From positions 1 through 64,000 of the forward strand of contig NZ_JNXE01000009.1 of assembly GCF_000716605.1 (NCBI RefSeq): DNA of 64,000 bases, written 5' to 3'. Shown in pieces: positions 24,051 through 33,548 of the stretch (position 1 is the first letter of the stretch; every line of letters starts with the position of its first letter). The DNA is from Streptomyces sp. NRRL F-525 (GTDB lineage Bacteria; Actinomycetota; Actinomycetes; Streptomycetales; Streptomycetaceae). The notes under the pieces are model-generated. The model was not told where the DNA came from. It saw nothing but the letters and a program-made list of their open reading frames with translations, and made no database searches. Position numbers and translations under genes: made by a program.

Positions 24051-24065
24051 TGAGACTAAGTCTCA
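24051..24065. promoter_or_regulatory. TetR operator candidate between SDR and TetR genes
   Basis: TGAGACTAAGTCTCA is a perfect 7+1+7 dyad in the middle of the AT-richer divergent region. Its position, 27 bases before the TetR ATG and 71 bases before the SDR ATG, fits a site that represses both genes. Confidence 0.7.
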
Positions 24066-24091
24066 GTCGCGAGGCAAGCTATCGTGAAGCC

Positions 24092-24760
24092 ATGGGGATT
24101 TCCACCGAGGACGCCAAGGACACCGAGGGCGTCAAGGACCAGCCGCCGAGCGTGCGCTCCCGCGCCCGTCAGGCCGTGAAGGCTCAAGTGGCCGAGATCG
24201 GGCTGGAGTTGTTCCTGACCGACGGCTTCGAGCGGACGACGACCGACCAGATCGCCAAGGCTGCGGGCATGTCCCGCGCCACGTTCTTCCGGTACTTCCC
24301 CACCAAGGAGGACGTCGTCCTCACGCTGGTCGAGGACCTCGCCGAACAGACCCGGGAGGCTCTGATCCGGCGCCCGGCGGACGAACCGGTGTGGACGGCG
24401 CTGCGGCACGCGCTCGAACCCCCCGTCCGCGAGCACGCCAAGGACCTGGACGCCGCCCTCCAGACGGCCCGGGTGATCGTGGAGTCCCCGTCCGTCCGGG
24501 CCCGCCTCCAGGAACGGAACCGGCGCTGGCGGGAACTGCTCCTCCCCGAAGTCGCCCGCCGCATCACACCAGCCGTCACGTCCCGCCCCGACCCCGCCGC
24601 CTCCGCCCTGATCGCCAGCGCCCTGAGCTGCCTGGACGCCGCCATCGAGGCGTGGGTACAGGAGGAGGGCCGCCTCCCGCTGCCCACGCTCCTCGACGAG
24701 GCGATGAACGCCGTCCACCCGTTGACGACACACGCCGGACAGACCGGGCCGTCGGCCTGA
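24092..24760 (+). CDS. TetR-family repressor beside the SDR gene
   Basis: The 222-residue regulator has a clear N-terminal TetR helix-turn-helix (GLELFLTDGFERTTTDQIAK and AAGMSRATFFRYFPTKEDVV). A helical ligand/dimer domain of the MftR-like type follows (SPSVRARLQERNRRWRELLLP). ATG at 24092 is preferred; upstream starts are inside the operator region. It probably represses itself and the divergent SDR gene through the dyad at 24051-24065. The gene end is 30 bases from the convergent cellulase gene. Confidence 0.9.
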   Translation: MGISTEDAKDTEGVKDQPPSVRSRARQAVKAQVAEIGLELFLTDGFERTTTDQIAKAAGMSRATFFRYFPTKEDVVLTLVEDLAEQTREALIRRPADEPVWTALRHALEPPVREHAKDLDAALQTARVIVESPSVRARLQERNRRWRELLLPEVARRITPAVTSRPDPAASALIASALSCLDAAIEAWVQEEGRLPLPTLLDEAMNAVHPLTTHAGQTGPSA

Positions 24761-24790
24761 GCGGCAACCCGGCCCGGCGCCCTCAGTCCC

Positions 24791-26416
<1,626 letters not shown>

Positions 26417-26461
26417 TCACGTGGACACGTCAAGGCAATGGGCAACGACAGTCGTCCACGG

Positions 26462-27361
26462 CTACCGGCTCAGCCTGCGGAACCTTCGCACCGCCAGCGG
26501 AAGGAACAGCAAGGTCAGCGCCGCCGGCCACGCCCCCGCCAGCAGCAACGCGTGCTGTTCCGGCCAGGACGTGCCCTGCCCGGTCGGCGCCCCGAAGAGC
26601 GCCCGTGTCGCGCCCGCCGTGGACGAGAGCGGGTTCCAGAGCGCGGCCTGGCCGAGCCAGTGGGGCATCTGGGTCGGGGAGACGTAGATGCTGGAGATCA
26701 TCGTCAGGGGGAAGACGATCGCGAAGAGGCCGCCGACCTGTTCGGGGCCCGGGAGCAGGAGTCCGAGCCAGACGCCGACCCAGATCAGCGCGAAGCGGAG
26801 GGCCAGGAGCAGGGCCACCGCCTTCACGAAGTCCAGGCCGAGGCCGATGTCGACGCCCAGGCCCGCGCCCAGGTCGGGGCCCGCGCCGAACTCCGGGCGC
26901 CAGCCCATGCCGTACGCCGTGGCCATCATGATGCCCAACTCCGCGCAGGCGACGATGAGATCGGTCGCGCCGCGCCCCGCGACCACCGCCGACGGCGCCA
27001 TCGGCATAGAACGGAACCGGTCGATGACGCCCTTCTTCGCGTCGTTCACGAAGATCGTGGCCGTGGAGACGAAGCCCATGGCCACCGTCATCACGAACAT
27101 GCCCGGCATCAGGAACGCCTTGTAGTCGCCGCCGCCCGGTACCCGCATCGCCTTGCCGAAGACGTAGCCGTACAGCAGCACTGAGAGGATCGGGAAGCCC
27201 AACTGCCAGAGGATGCTGACCGGTTGGCGGCGGTAGTGGGTCAGGCCGCGGCGGACGACGTTCCAGCAGTCGGCGATCGTCCAGAAGAGGCGGCCGTGTT
27301 GGGGGCGTCTGCGGTACGTGCGGCCGGTGCCCTCGGATGCCGTCGAGACGTTGCCGCTCAC
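26462..27361 (-). CDS. ABC-2 type permease (DrrB-like)
   Basis: A 299-residue membrane subunit of a daunorubicin-resistance-type exporter with about six helices ([38 protein letters not shown] and the ABC-2 signature region [20 protein letters not shown]). It pairs with the ATPase encoded just upstream; the GTG start overlaps the ATPase stop as GTGA. Family members expel drugs or lipids. The pair is next to a divergent TetR gene that probably controls it. Confidence 0.9.
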   Translation of the reverse strand: MSGNVSTASEGTGRTYRRRPQHGRLFWTIADCWNVVRRGLTHYRRQPVSILWQLGFPILSVLLYGYVFGKAMRVPGGGDYKAFLMPGMFVMTVAMGFVSTATIFVNDAKKGVIDRFRSMPMAPSAVVAGRGATDLIVACAELGIMMATAYGMGWRPEFGAGPDLGAGLGVDIGLGLDFVKAVALLLALRFALIWVGVWLGLLLPGPEQVGGLFAIVFPLTMISSIYVSPTQMPHWLGQAALWNPLSSTAGATRALFGAPTGQGTSWPEQHALLLAGAWPAALTLLFLPLAVRRFRRLSR

Positions 27362-28371
27362 GCCGCCGCCCCCTCGGTCTCCGGAGCCTCGAACTCCGGC
27401 TCCTGGGTGGGCGGTTCCTCTTCCGTACGGCGGCCCGTCAGCCGTAGGAACACGTCGTCCAGGCTCGGGCGGCGCAGGCCGATGTCCTCGACCGGGATGC
27501 CGTAGTGGTGGAGGTAGCGGGCGACCTCGGTCAGCGAGCCCACCCGGTCGGCGACCGGCGCGTGCACCCGCAACTCGCCCATGTCCGCCTCGGGTTGACC
27601 GCCGTGGGCGACCCTCGCGACCGCCTGCAACGCGTAGGGGATGTGGGCCGGTTCGCGCAGTACGACCTCGATGCGGTCGCCGCCGACGCGGTTCTTGAGG
27701 CCGTCGAGGGTGTCGTCGGCGATGGCGCGGCCCTGGTCGATGACGGTGATGCGGGAGGCCAGGCGGTCGGCCTCCTCCAGGTATTGAGTGGTCAGGAGGA
27801 CTGTGGTGCCCTCCGCCACCAACTGCCGTACCGCTTCCCAGACTTCGCCCCGGCTGCGCGGGTCCAGGCCGGTGGTCGGTTCGTCGAGGAAGAGGACGGC
27901 CGGGGCCAGGATCATCGACGCGGCGAGGTCCAGGCGGCGGCGCATGCCTCCGCTGTAGCCGCCCGCGCCCTTGTCGGCGGCGGCCTCCAGGTCGAACTGG
28001 CGCAGGAGTTGGGCCGCCCTCAACTTGGCCCGCCTGCGGCCGAGATGGAAGAGGCGGCCGAACATCTCCAGGTTCTGCCGGCCGGTGAGGATCTCGTCGA
28101 TCGCCGCGTACTGGCCGGTCAGCCCGATCCGCGAACGCACCTTGCGCGGCTGCCGGGCCACGTCCAGACCGGCGACGGTCGCCCGGCCGCCGTCGAGGCG
28201 GACCAGCGTGGAGAGGATGCGGACGGCGGTGGTCTTGCCGGCGCCGTTCGGGCCGAGCAGACCGTGCACGGTGCCCTCGCGGACGGCCAGGTCGAAGCCG
28301 TCGAGGGCGTGTTTGTCGCCGTAGCGCTTCTCGAGCCCTTCGGCCTCCACCACGTGGGTGTCACCGCTCAT
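27358..28371 (-). CDS. ABC transporter ATPase (DrrA-like)
   Basis: A 337-residue ATPase of the DrrA family: Walker A GPNGAGKT near residues 40-47, signature [12 protein letters not shown], Walker [14 protein letters not shown] and the DrrA-type C-terminal extension ending before the polar tail [15 protein letters not shown]. It energises the permease encoded by the next, overlapping gene. Start is ATG at 28371. The upstream region (107 bases) contains an inverted repeat likely bound by the divergent TetR regulator. Confidence 0.92.
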   Translation of the reverse strand: MSGDTHVVEAEGLEKRYGDKHALDGFDLAVREGTVHGLLGPNGAGKTTAVRILSTLVRLDGGRATVAGLDVARQPRKVRSRIGLTGQYAAIDEILTGRQNLEMFGRLFHLGRRRAKLRAAQLLRQFDLEAAADKGAGGYSGGMRRRLDLAASMILAPAVLFLDEPTTGLDPRSRGEVWEAVRQLVAEGTTVLLTTQYLEEADRLASRITVIDQGRAIADDTLDGLKNRVGGDRIEVVLREPAHIPYALQAVARVAHGGQPEADMGELRVHAPVADRVGSLTEVARYLHHYGIPVEDIGLRRPSLDDVFLRLTGRRTEEEPPTQEPEFEAPETEGAAA

Positions 28372-28415
28372 GGGTCCTCATCCCTCCCTCCTGTACCGGG
28401 CGTTCGAACTGCGTG

Positions 28416-28441
28416 CACCGTATCCGATGGCGCGTACGGTG
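28416..28441. promoter_or_regulatory. Inverted repeat between the DrrAB genes and their TetR regulator
   Basis: CACCGTA (28416-28422) and TACGGTG (28435-28441) are perfect complements separated by 12 bases, midway between the divergent starts at 28371 and 28478. It is a likely TetR operator. Confidence 0.6.
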
Positions 28442-28477
28442 TACTCGGTTTTCGCCCGGCGACCTAGACTCCCCCGC

Positions 28478-29254
28478 ATGACCTCGACGGAGTCCAGCGG
28501 CAGTGGTGACATCGGCCGCACCCTCGAACTGCTGTGGGACACCGGCCCCCGCCCCAGCCGCGGGCCGAAACCGGGGCTGTCCGTCGACCGGATCGTGGAC
28601 GCGGCCGTCCGCATCGCGGACGAGGAGGGGCTGGACTCCGTATCCATGCGGCGGGTCGCCACCGACCTCGGCACCGGCGCGATGTCCCTGTACCGGTACG
28701 TGCCCGGCAAGGCCGAGCTCCTCGACCTGATGCTGGACCGGGTCCGCTTCCCGGACCGGCCCAACGACGGTGCGGGCGGCGACAGTTGGCGCGCGGCGCT
28801 GGAGGCGGCCGCCCGCGACGCGCTCGCCGTGCACCGCCGACACCCCTGGCTGCTGCGCGTGAACCAGTCCCGCCCGCTGCTGGGGCCCCGCGCCCTCGCC
28901 ACCCTGGAGCACCTGCTCGGCCGCATCCGCCCGATGGGCCTGACCGACCCGGAGCTCGTCTCGACGGTCGTCATGATCGACGGGTACGTCGTCGGGGCCG
29001 CGCGCACCCAGGTCCACCAGGAGGAGGCGGCCCGCAGCACCGGCCTGACCGACGCGGAGTTCTACGGTGCTCAAGTCCCGGCGCTGGAGAAGGCGATGGC
29101 GACCGGCGCGTACCCGACGCTCGCGTCCCTCTCCCCCGACACGTTCACCGCCGGTTTCGACCACTTCGAGTTCGGGCTCGGGCGGATCCTGGACGGTCTT
29201 GAGGTCGTGGTCCGACAGCGGTGGGCGGCAGGGGAGTTCAGCGGCGGCGCGTGA
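28478..29254 (+). CDS. TetR-family regulator of the adjacent DrrAB exporter
   Basis: A 258-residue regulator with TetR helix-turn-helix (VDRIVDAAVRIADEEGLDSV, then MRRVATDLGTGAMSLYRYVP) and the TetR_C-type ligand domain found in tetracycline- and drug-responsive repressors. ATG at 28478 is used; the upstream longer frame crosses the operator. Its divergence from the exporter genes suggests it senses the exported compound. The last 17 bases overlap the convergent gene that ends at 29238. Confidence 0.9.
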   Translation: MTSTESSGSGDIGRTLELLWDTGPRPSRGPKPGLSVDRIVDAAVRIADEEGLDSVSMRRVATDLGTGAMSLYRYVPGKAELLDLMLDRVRFPDRPNDGAGGDSWRAALEAAARDALAVHRRHPWLLRVNQSRPLLGPRALATLEHLLGRIRPMGLTDPELVSTVVMIDGYVVGAARTQVHQEEAARSTGLTDAEFYGAQVPALEKAMATGAYPTLASLSPDTFTAGFDHFEFGLGRILDGLEVVVRQRWAAGEFSGGA

Positions 29255-30230
29255 GGCGCCGTAGCCCGAAGAGCGCGCCCAGGACGACCACGACGGCCAC
29301 CGCACCGATCTTCACGTTGCTCCCCGAGCCGCCGTCGTCGCCGCTCGCCGAACTCCCGCCGCCCGAGGGCGACTTGGAGGAGTCCGAACCGCCCCCGGGA
29401 GCGTCCTCCGCCTGTACCGGACTGTCGGTGCCCTCGCTCCCGTACATGAGCTTGGTGCCGTCCGCCGAGTAGCTGACGGACTCGCCCTGCCCCTGCAACG
29501 GCACGTCGAGGCGCCCCTCGCGCTTGATCTTCCCGCCGTTCCAGTCGTAGTAGATACCGCCCAAGTAGCCGCGTACGGCGAGCTGTTGGCCGTTGGGCGA
29601 GAAGGCGGCGTCGGTGGCCCAGAGGTCGATCGCGGCGATCGGCTTGAAGTAGTTGGTGCCGGAGGAGGAGAGCGTGGCGGGGCCTTCGAAGAGATGGCCG
29701 CCGTCCTCCTTCTTGTCGATGATGTACACGCGTCCGGTCTTGGGGTGCACGATCAGCGACTCGGCGTTGCGGGCGCCGTCCGAGTACTTCACGACGTACT
29801 GCGTGGCCCGGATCGTCTGGTTCTTGAGGACCTTCGGCTCGGGCAGCTTGTAGATCCAGACGTACGGCCAGGTCCCGTCGAGGTTGTCGCCGATGTCGCC
29901 GACGTAGATCTCGTTGTGCGGGCCGATGGAGATGGCCTCGACGTCACGCGGCTTGCCGACGCCGCTGAAGGTGACGGTGGCGACCGTCCTGCCGGTGCTG
30001 CTGTCGACGGCGTAGATGTACGGGCCGTCGTTGCTGTCGTTGTGCGTCCAGTAGATGCCGGGGTGGAGGTGTGAGGCGGCGAGCCCGCTGGACTCCGTGA
30101 TCCGGGAGTCCGTGATCGTGAACCCCTTGTCGCCCTTGCCGTCACCGTCGTCGGAGGGTGCTGCGGCTGCGGGCAGGGCGAGCGCGCCGACGAGGAGGCC
30201 GGCGCCGAGGAACGCGAGGAAGCGACGCAT
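29238..30230 (-). CDS. Exported membrane-anchored beta-propeller-like protein
   Basis: A 330-residue exported protein. A signal peptide (MRRFLAFLGAGLLVGALALP, cut after AAA near 24) precedes a WD40/SdiA-regulated-like beta-propeller with motifs such as GIYWTHNDSNDGPYIYAVD, EIYVGDIGDN and WATDAAFSPNGQQLAVRG. A Ser/Gly-rich linker and a C-terminal helix with RRLTRRR tether it to the membrane from outside. There is no sortase motif. Function is unknown; related propellers bind sugars or act as phytase-like or lactonase-like enzymes. It is monocistronic and divergent from the SGNH hydrolase gene. Confidence 0.8.
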   Translation of the reverse strand: MRRFLAFLGAGLLVGALALPAAAAPSDDGDGKGDKGFTITDSRITESSGLAASHLHPGIYWTHNDSNDGPYIYAVDSSTGRTVATVTFSGVGKPRDVEAISIGPHNEIYVGDIGDNLDGTWPYVWIYKLPEPKVLKNQTIRATQYVVKYSDGARNAESLIVHPKTGRVYIIDKKEDGGHLFEGPATLSSSGTNYFKPIAAIDLWATDAAFSPNGQQLAVRGYLGGIYYDWNGGKIKREGRLDVPLQGQGESVSYSADGTKLMYGSEGTDSPVQAEDAPGGGSDSSKSPSGGGSSASGDDGGSGSNVKIGAVAVVVVLGALFGLRRLTRRR

Positions 30231-30308
30231 GCCCCCAGCCTGCCATCGTGGCGGGCCTCACATCCCATCGGCTCCAGTGAACGGCCGTTGATCGTCCATC
30301 ATGAGCGG

Positions 30309-31052
30309 ATGCTCAGGTTCATGCCCGTAGGCGACTCCATGACGATCGGGAGCGCGGGCGAACACACATGGCGTTACCGGATGTGGCAGCACCTGCGCGC
30401 GACCTACGGCGGCCCGTTCGCCGTGGTCGGCCCGCGCGAGACGCTGTACGACAAGGCGACGGACTCGCCCACGTCGTACGAGTACGCCGACCCCGACTTC
30501 CCGCACTTCCACCTGGCCGGCTGGGGCGAGGGCTGGCTGCACATGGCCCCGCTGATCGGCGGGGCGGTGCGCGCGCACCGGGCGGACGTGCTCCTCGTCT
30601 CCCTCGGCCTGATCGACCTGGGCTTCTACACGAACGCGCCCCAGACGGCCGAGAACATGCGCACGTTCGTGGCGGAGGCCCGCGCCTCGAAACCCTCCGT
30701 CCGCATGGTGTTCCTCCCGGTCATCCCGAACGTCCGCGCCCGCACGGACGCCCCCTTCGCCACCGAGGTCGCCCTCTTCAACGAACTCCAGGCGAAGGCG
30801 GTCGCCGACCTCGACGACCCGCGCTCCCCGCTCCTCCTGGCCTCCCTCCCGGAGTCGTACGACGTCGACCACGACACGTACGACGGCACGCATCCGAACG
30901 CGGCCGGCGAGCACCGGATCGCGGGGGCGTTCGCGGGGGCGATGCATCAGGCGTGGGGGGTGGGCGGGGAGTACGGCGAGGACGACCCGGCCGCGGACAG
31001 CCCTCAACACTGGCCGCCTCACTCCTCGTCGAGGCGATCGGCCCGGCGCTGA
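30309..31052 (+). CDS. SGNH/GDSL-type hydrolase
   Basis: A 247-residue lipase/acylhydrolase-fold enzyme without a signal peptide. Block I is FMPVGDSMTIG (catalytic Ser in GDS), a glycine block lies in LLVSLGLIDLG, and block V is YDGTHPNAAG with the catalytic Asp and His. The Asn of the third block is not obvious (LGLIDLG), which is a mild departure. Likely an esterase acting inside the cell. ATG at 30309 is preferred; a TTG seven codons earlier is possible. The last 30 residues are low-complexity. Confidence 0.8.
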   Translation: MLRFMPVGDSMTIGSAGEHTWRYRMWQHLRATYGGPFAVVGPRETLYDKATDSPTSYEYADPDFPHFHLAGWGEGWLHMAPLIGGAVRAHRADVLLVSLGLIDLGFYTNAPQTAENMRTFVAEARASKPSVRMVFLPVIPNVRARTDAPFATEVALFNELQAKAVADLDDPRSPLLLASLPESYDVDHDTYDGTHPNAAGEHRIAGAFAGAMHQAWGVGGEYGEDDPAADSPQHWPPHSSSRRSARR

Positions 31053-31122
31053 CCTCCGGCGGCTTCTCCTGCGACCGATTCCCCTTGCGTAGAGCGCACT
31101 CGAAGTCGTTGGCTAGACACTC

Positions 31123-32115
31123 ATGAAGTACACGCAGCTCGGACGCACAGGCCTCAAGGTCAGCCGACTGGTCCTCGGCACGATGAACTTCGGACCGCAG
31201 ACGAATGAGCCGGACAGCCACGCGATCATGGACGCGGCGCTGGACGCGGGCATCAACTACTTCGACACCGCCAATGTGTACGGGTGGGGTGAGAACAAGG
31301 GCCGGACCGAGGAGATCATCGGCAACTGGTTCGCCAAGAGCCCCGTCCACCGCGACAAGACGGTCCTCGCCACCAAGGTCTACGGCAACATGGCCCCCGA
31401 GGGCGACGCCTGGCCCAACCACGACAAGCTCTCCGCGGTGAACATCCGGCGGGCCGTGGACGCCAGCCTGAAGCGGCTGCAGACCGACTACATCGACATC
31501 TACCAGTTCCACCACGTCGACCGGGCCACCCCCTTCGAGGAGATCTGGCAGGCGATCGACACCCTGATCCAGCAGGGCAAGATCCTCTACGTCGGTTCCT
31601 CGAACTTCCCCGGTTACAAGATCGCCCAGGCCAACGAGATCGCCGCGCGGCGCGGTGGCACCATCGGGCTCGTCAGCGAGCAGTGCCTCTACAACCTCGC
31701 CGAGCGCCGCGCCGAGATGGAGGTCATCCCGGCCGCGCAGGAGTACGGCCTCGGGGTCATCCCCTGGTCCCCGCTCCAGGGCGGGCTCCTCGGCGGGGTC
31801 ATCAAGAAGGAGGTCTCGGGCGGGCGCCGGGCGAGCGGCCGGGCAGCCGACACCCTCGCCAACCCGACCTCACGCGCCCAGATCCAGGCCTACGAGGACC
31901 TCCTCGACAAGCACGGCATCGAGCCCGGCGAGGCCGCCCTGGCCTGGCTGCTGACCCGCCCCGGCGTCACCGGCCCGATCGTGGGCCCGCGCACCGCCGA
32001 GCAGTTGGAGTCCGCGCTGCGCGCCGTGGAACTGGAGTTGAGCGAGGAGATCCTGACCTCGCTGGACGAGATCTTCCCGGGCCCGGGCCCCTCTCCGGAG
32101 GCCTTCGCCTGGTAA
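31123..32115 (+). CDS. Aldo/keto reductase
   Basis: A full-length 330-residue NADPH-dependent oxidoreductase of the AKR superfamily (YajO/Tas-like). The catalytic tetrad is visible: Asp in FDTANVYG, the Tyr of the same motif, Lys in ATKVYG and His in YQFHHVD. The C-terminal NADP-binding region includes PIVGPRTAEQLE. No Shine-Dalgarno box precedes the ATG, while TAGACA lies five bases before it, so a leaderless mRNA is possible. The physiological substrate is unknown. It stands alone; downstream comes a Streptomyces intergenic repeat. Confidence 0.92.
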   Translation: MKYTQLGRTGLKVSRLVLGTMNFGPQTNEPDSHAIMDAALDAGINYFDTANVYGWGENKGRTEEIIGNWFAKSPVHRDKTVLATKVYGNMAPEGDAWPNHDKLSAVNIRRAVDASLKRLQTDYIDIYQFHHVDRATPFEEIWQAIDTLIQQGKILYVGSSNFPGYKIAQANEIAARRGGTIGLVSEQCLYNLAERRAEMEVIPAAQEYGLGVIPWSPLQGGLLGGVIKKEVSGGRRASGRAADTLANPTSRAQIQAYEDLLDKHGIEPGEAALAWLLTRPGVTGPIVGPRTAEQLESALRAVELELSEEILTSLDEIFPGPGPSPEAFAW

Positions 32116-32143
32116 GCACGGTTAGGGCAAGCGCCCGTCTTCA

Positions 32144-32172
32144 GGGGCGCGGGGAACTGCGCGACCAGCCAC
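32144..32172 (+). repeat. Streptomyces 29-base intergenic repeat, forward copy
   Basis: The 29 bases starting GGGGCGCGGGGAACTGC are identical to the reverse complement of 40083-40111. This sequence is one I know as a very common intergenic repeat in Streptomyces chromosomes. It contains complementary CGCG tracts and lies past the aldo/keto reductase gene, where it may form part of a transcript end. Confidence 0.8.
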
Positions 32173-32225
32173 ATCCGGCCCGCACCCGGCAACGATCGCG
32201 CAGTCCCCCACGCCCCGCCCCGCCC

Positions 32226-32315
32226 TCACTTACCGAGCGCAGCCGCCAGCCCCACGACAACGAACAACAGCACAAGCGCACCGGCCATGATCCGGTTCCG
32301 GAATTTCGGGTCCAC
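32226..32315 (-). CDS. 29-residue single-span membrane protein
   Basis: GTG at 32315 opens a short frame whose product starts with a basic MDPKFRNRIMAG and continues as one hydrophobic helix ending in LGK. The positive-inside start and single span are typical of bacterial membrane microproteins. It begins 11 bases past the stop of the RNA ligase-like gene, on the same strand, so it would be co-transcribed. No clear ribosome site was seen beyond CGGGTAC. Function is unknown. Confidence 0.55.
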   Translation of the reverse strand: MDPKFRNRIMAGALVLLFVVVGLAAALGK

Positions 32316-32325
32316 GTACCCGAGC

Positions 32326-32883
32326 CTAACCGGCCACCCCGAGCGCCCAGCGAGCGACCGCCTCGTACCGCGGCTGCTCCCCCGGGACGCCCGACCTCGG
32401 CAGGTTGCTGCGGACCAGCACCAGTTCGTCCACCGTCCACGCCCGGCCCGCGAAGTCGTCGAGGCGGTCGAGATACGGCTGTACGTCGATGGCGTCCCGG
32501 CTGCGCGCCACGGTGAGGTGGGCGCGGTACCGCCGGTGTTCGCCCGTCGGCGCGGCCTCCTCGCAGCGCTCCGCGAGCCGTCGCAGGGCCGCCACATCCC
32601 CCTCCACGCCCGCCCACAGCGCCCGCCCGTCCCCGAACTGCCCACCTCCGCGCACCGCGAGCCCGAACGGTTCGGTCCGGCGCGCGGTCCGCTCCAGGGC
32701 GGCCGACAGTCCGGGTACGGCGTCCTCGTCGACCTCGCCGTAGAAGGCGAGGGTGAAGTGCCAACCGGGGCGGCCGGTCCAGCGCAGGGTGTCCGCGCCC
32801 GGCAGCCGCCTCAACTCGTCGACCGTCGAGCCGAGTTCGGCCAGTGCGCGCTCCGGCGGCAGCAGGGCCGCGAAGAGTCTCAT
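32326..32883 (-). CDS. thpR: RNA 2',3'-cyclic phosphodiesterase (2'-5' RNA ligase family)
   Basis: A 185-residue 2H phosphoesterase with both HxTx motifs: HFTL in RPGWHFTLAFYG and HLTV in YRAHLTVARS. It opens MRLFAALLPPERALAEL, as family members do. Such enzymes open 2',3'-cyclic phosphates on RNA ends and catalyse a reversible 2'-5' ligation in vitro. ATG at 32883 is chosen over a longer frame that would run into the palindrome at 32914. It is divergent from the GNAT gene, with the large inverted repeat between them. Confidence 0.88.
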   Translation of the reverse strand: MRLFAALLPPERALAELGSTVDELRRLPGADTLRWTGRPGWHFTLAFYGEVDEDAVPGLSAALERTARRTEPFGLAVRGGGQFGDGRALWAGVEGDVAALRRLAERCEEAAPTGEHRRYRAHLTVARSRDAIDVQPYLDRLDDFAGRAWTVDELVLVRSNLPRSGVPGEQPRYEAVARWALGVAG

Positions 32884-32913
32884 GGGGGCAGCCTCCCACC
32901 ACCGCACAAGCTG

Positions 32914-32966
32914 TGTGCCCTGGACTAACCGGTCTGACGGGCCCAAGACGGTTAGTCCAGGGCACA
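32914..32966. repeat. 18-base perfect inverted repeat carrying CTAACCG-N17-CGGTTAG (copy 2 of 3)
   Basis: Arms 32914-32931 and 32949-32966 are perfect complements; the inner seven bases are CTAACCG / CGGTTAG, separated by 17 bases. It fills half of the 110-base divergent region between the RNA ligase-like gene and the GNAT gene. A terminator would be unexpected there, so an operator or structured leader is more likely. The CTAACCR-N17-YGGTTAG core is shared with 69-99 and 45569-45599. Confidence 0.75.
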
Positions 32967-32993
32967 GCCTTTTCGGACCCCTAGCCTGCTGCC

Positions 32994-33518
32994 ATGGAGA
33001 CCGACACCAGCATCAGCATCAGGGACGGCGGGCCCGACGACATCCCCGCGATACTCGGCATGTTCGACAGTGCCGTGGCCTGGCTCGTCGCGCAGGGGCG
33101 GACCGGGCAGTGGGGCAGCACGCCGTGGTCGGAGAACCCGAAGGCCGTGGCGATGGTGGAGCGGTATGTGGCGCAGGGCTCGCCCTACATCGCCGAGGTC
33201 GACGGCGTCCCCGTCGGCACGCTCACCCTCACCGACTCCCCCGGGCCGTACATCGAAGCCGTCGACGAGCCCGAGCGGTACGTCCATCTCCTCGCCTCCG
33301 ACCGCCGGTTCAAGGGCTACGGCGTCGGCGGCGCGCTGCTCGCGCACGCGGCGGAGGTGACGCGGCGGGCCGGGGTCTCCCTGCTGCGGGTGGACTGTTA
33401 CGCGGGGGACGACCGCAAGCTCGTCGCCTACTACGAGAGCAACGGGTTCACCGCGACCGAGGCGTTCGTCGTCGGTGAGGACCGGTGGCCGGGACAGGTG
33501 CTGGCCCGGAGGGTGTAG
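32994..33518 (+). CDS. GNAT-family N-acetyltransferase
   Basis: A 174-residue acetyl-CoA-dependent acetyltransferase. The acetyl-CoA loop is the RRFKGYGVGGALLAHA segment (Q/RxxGxG/A pattern), followed by VSLLRVDCYAGDDRKLVAYYESNGF, the typical C-terminal motif, quoted in part. Its opening ISIRDGGPDDIPAILGMFDS is a usual GNAT N-terminus. The acceptor is unknown; it is a single-domain member of common size. Its promoter region contains the large inverted repeat at 32914-32966. Confidence 0.88.
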   Translation: METDTSISIRDGGPDDIPAILGMFDSAVAWLVAQGRTGQWGSTPWSENPKAVAMVERYVAQGSPYIAEVDGVPVGTLTLTDSPGPYIEAVDEPERYVHLLASDRRFKGYGVGGALLAHAAEVTRRAGVSLLRVDCYAGDDRKLVAYYESNGFTATEAFVVGEDRWPGQVLARRV

Positions 33519-33548
33519 CCGTCACCCCCCGGGCCGCGCTCTCAACTC

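Noticed and set aside
28402..28409. GTTCGAAC as a tRNA T-loop or LexA-type site
   Set aside because: No tRNA stems surround it, and it lacks the spacing of the Streptomyces LexA box.
31105..31118. Second DasR-like site (TTGGCTAGACACT) before the aldo/keto reductase gene
   Set aside because: It needs a one-base deletion to fit the consensus and loses the symmetry.
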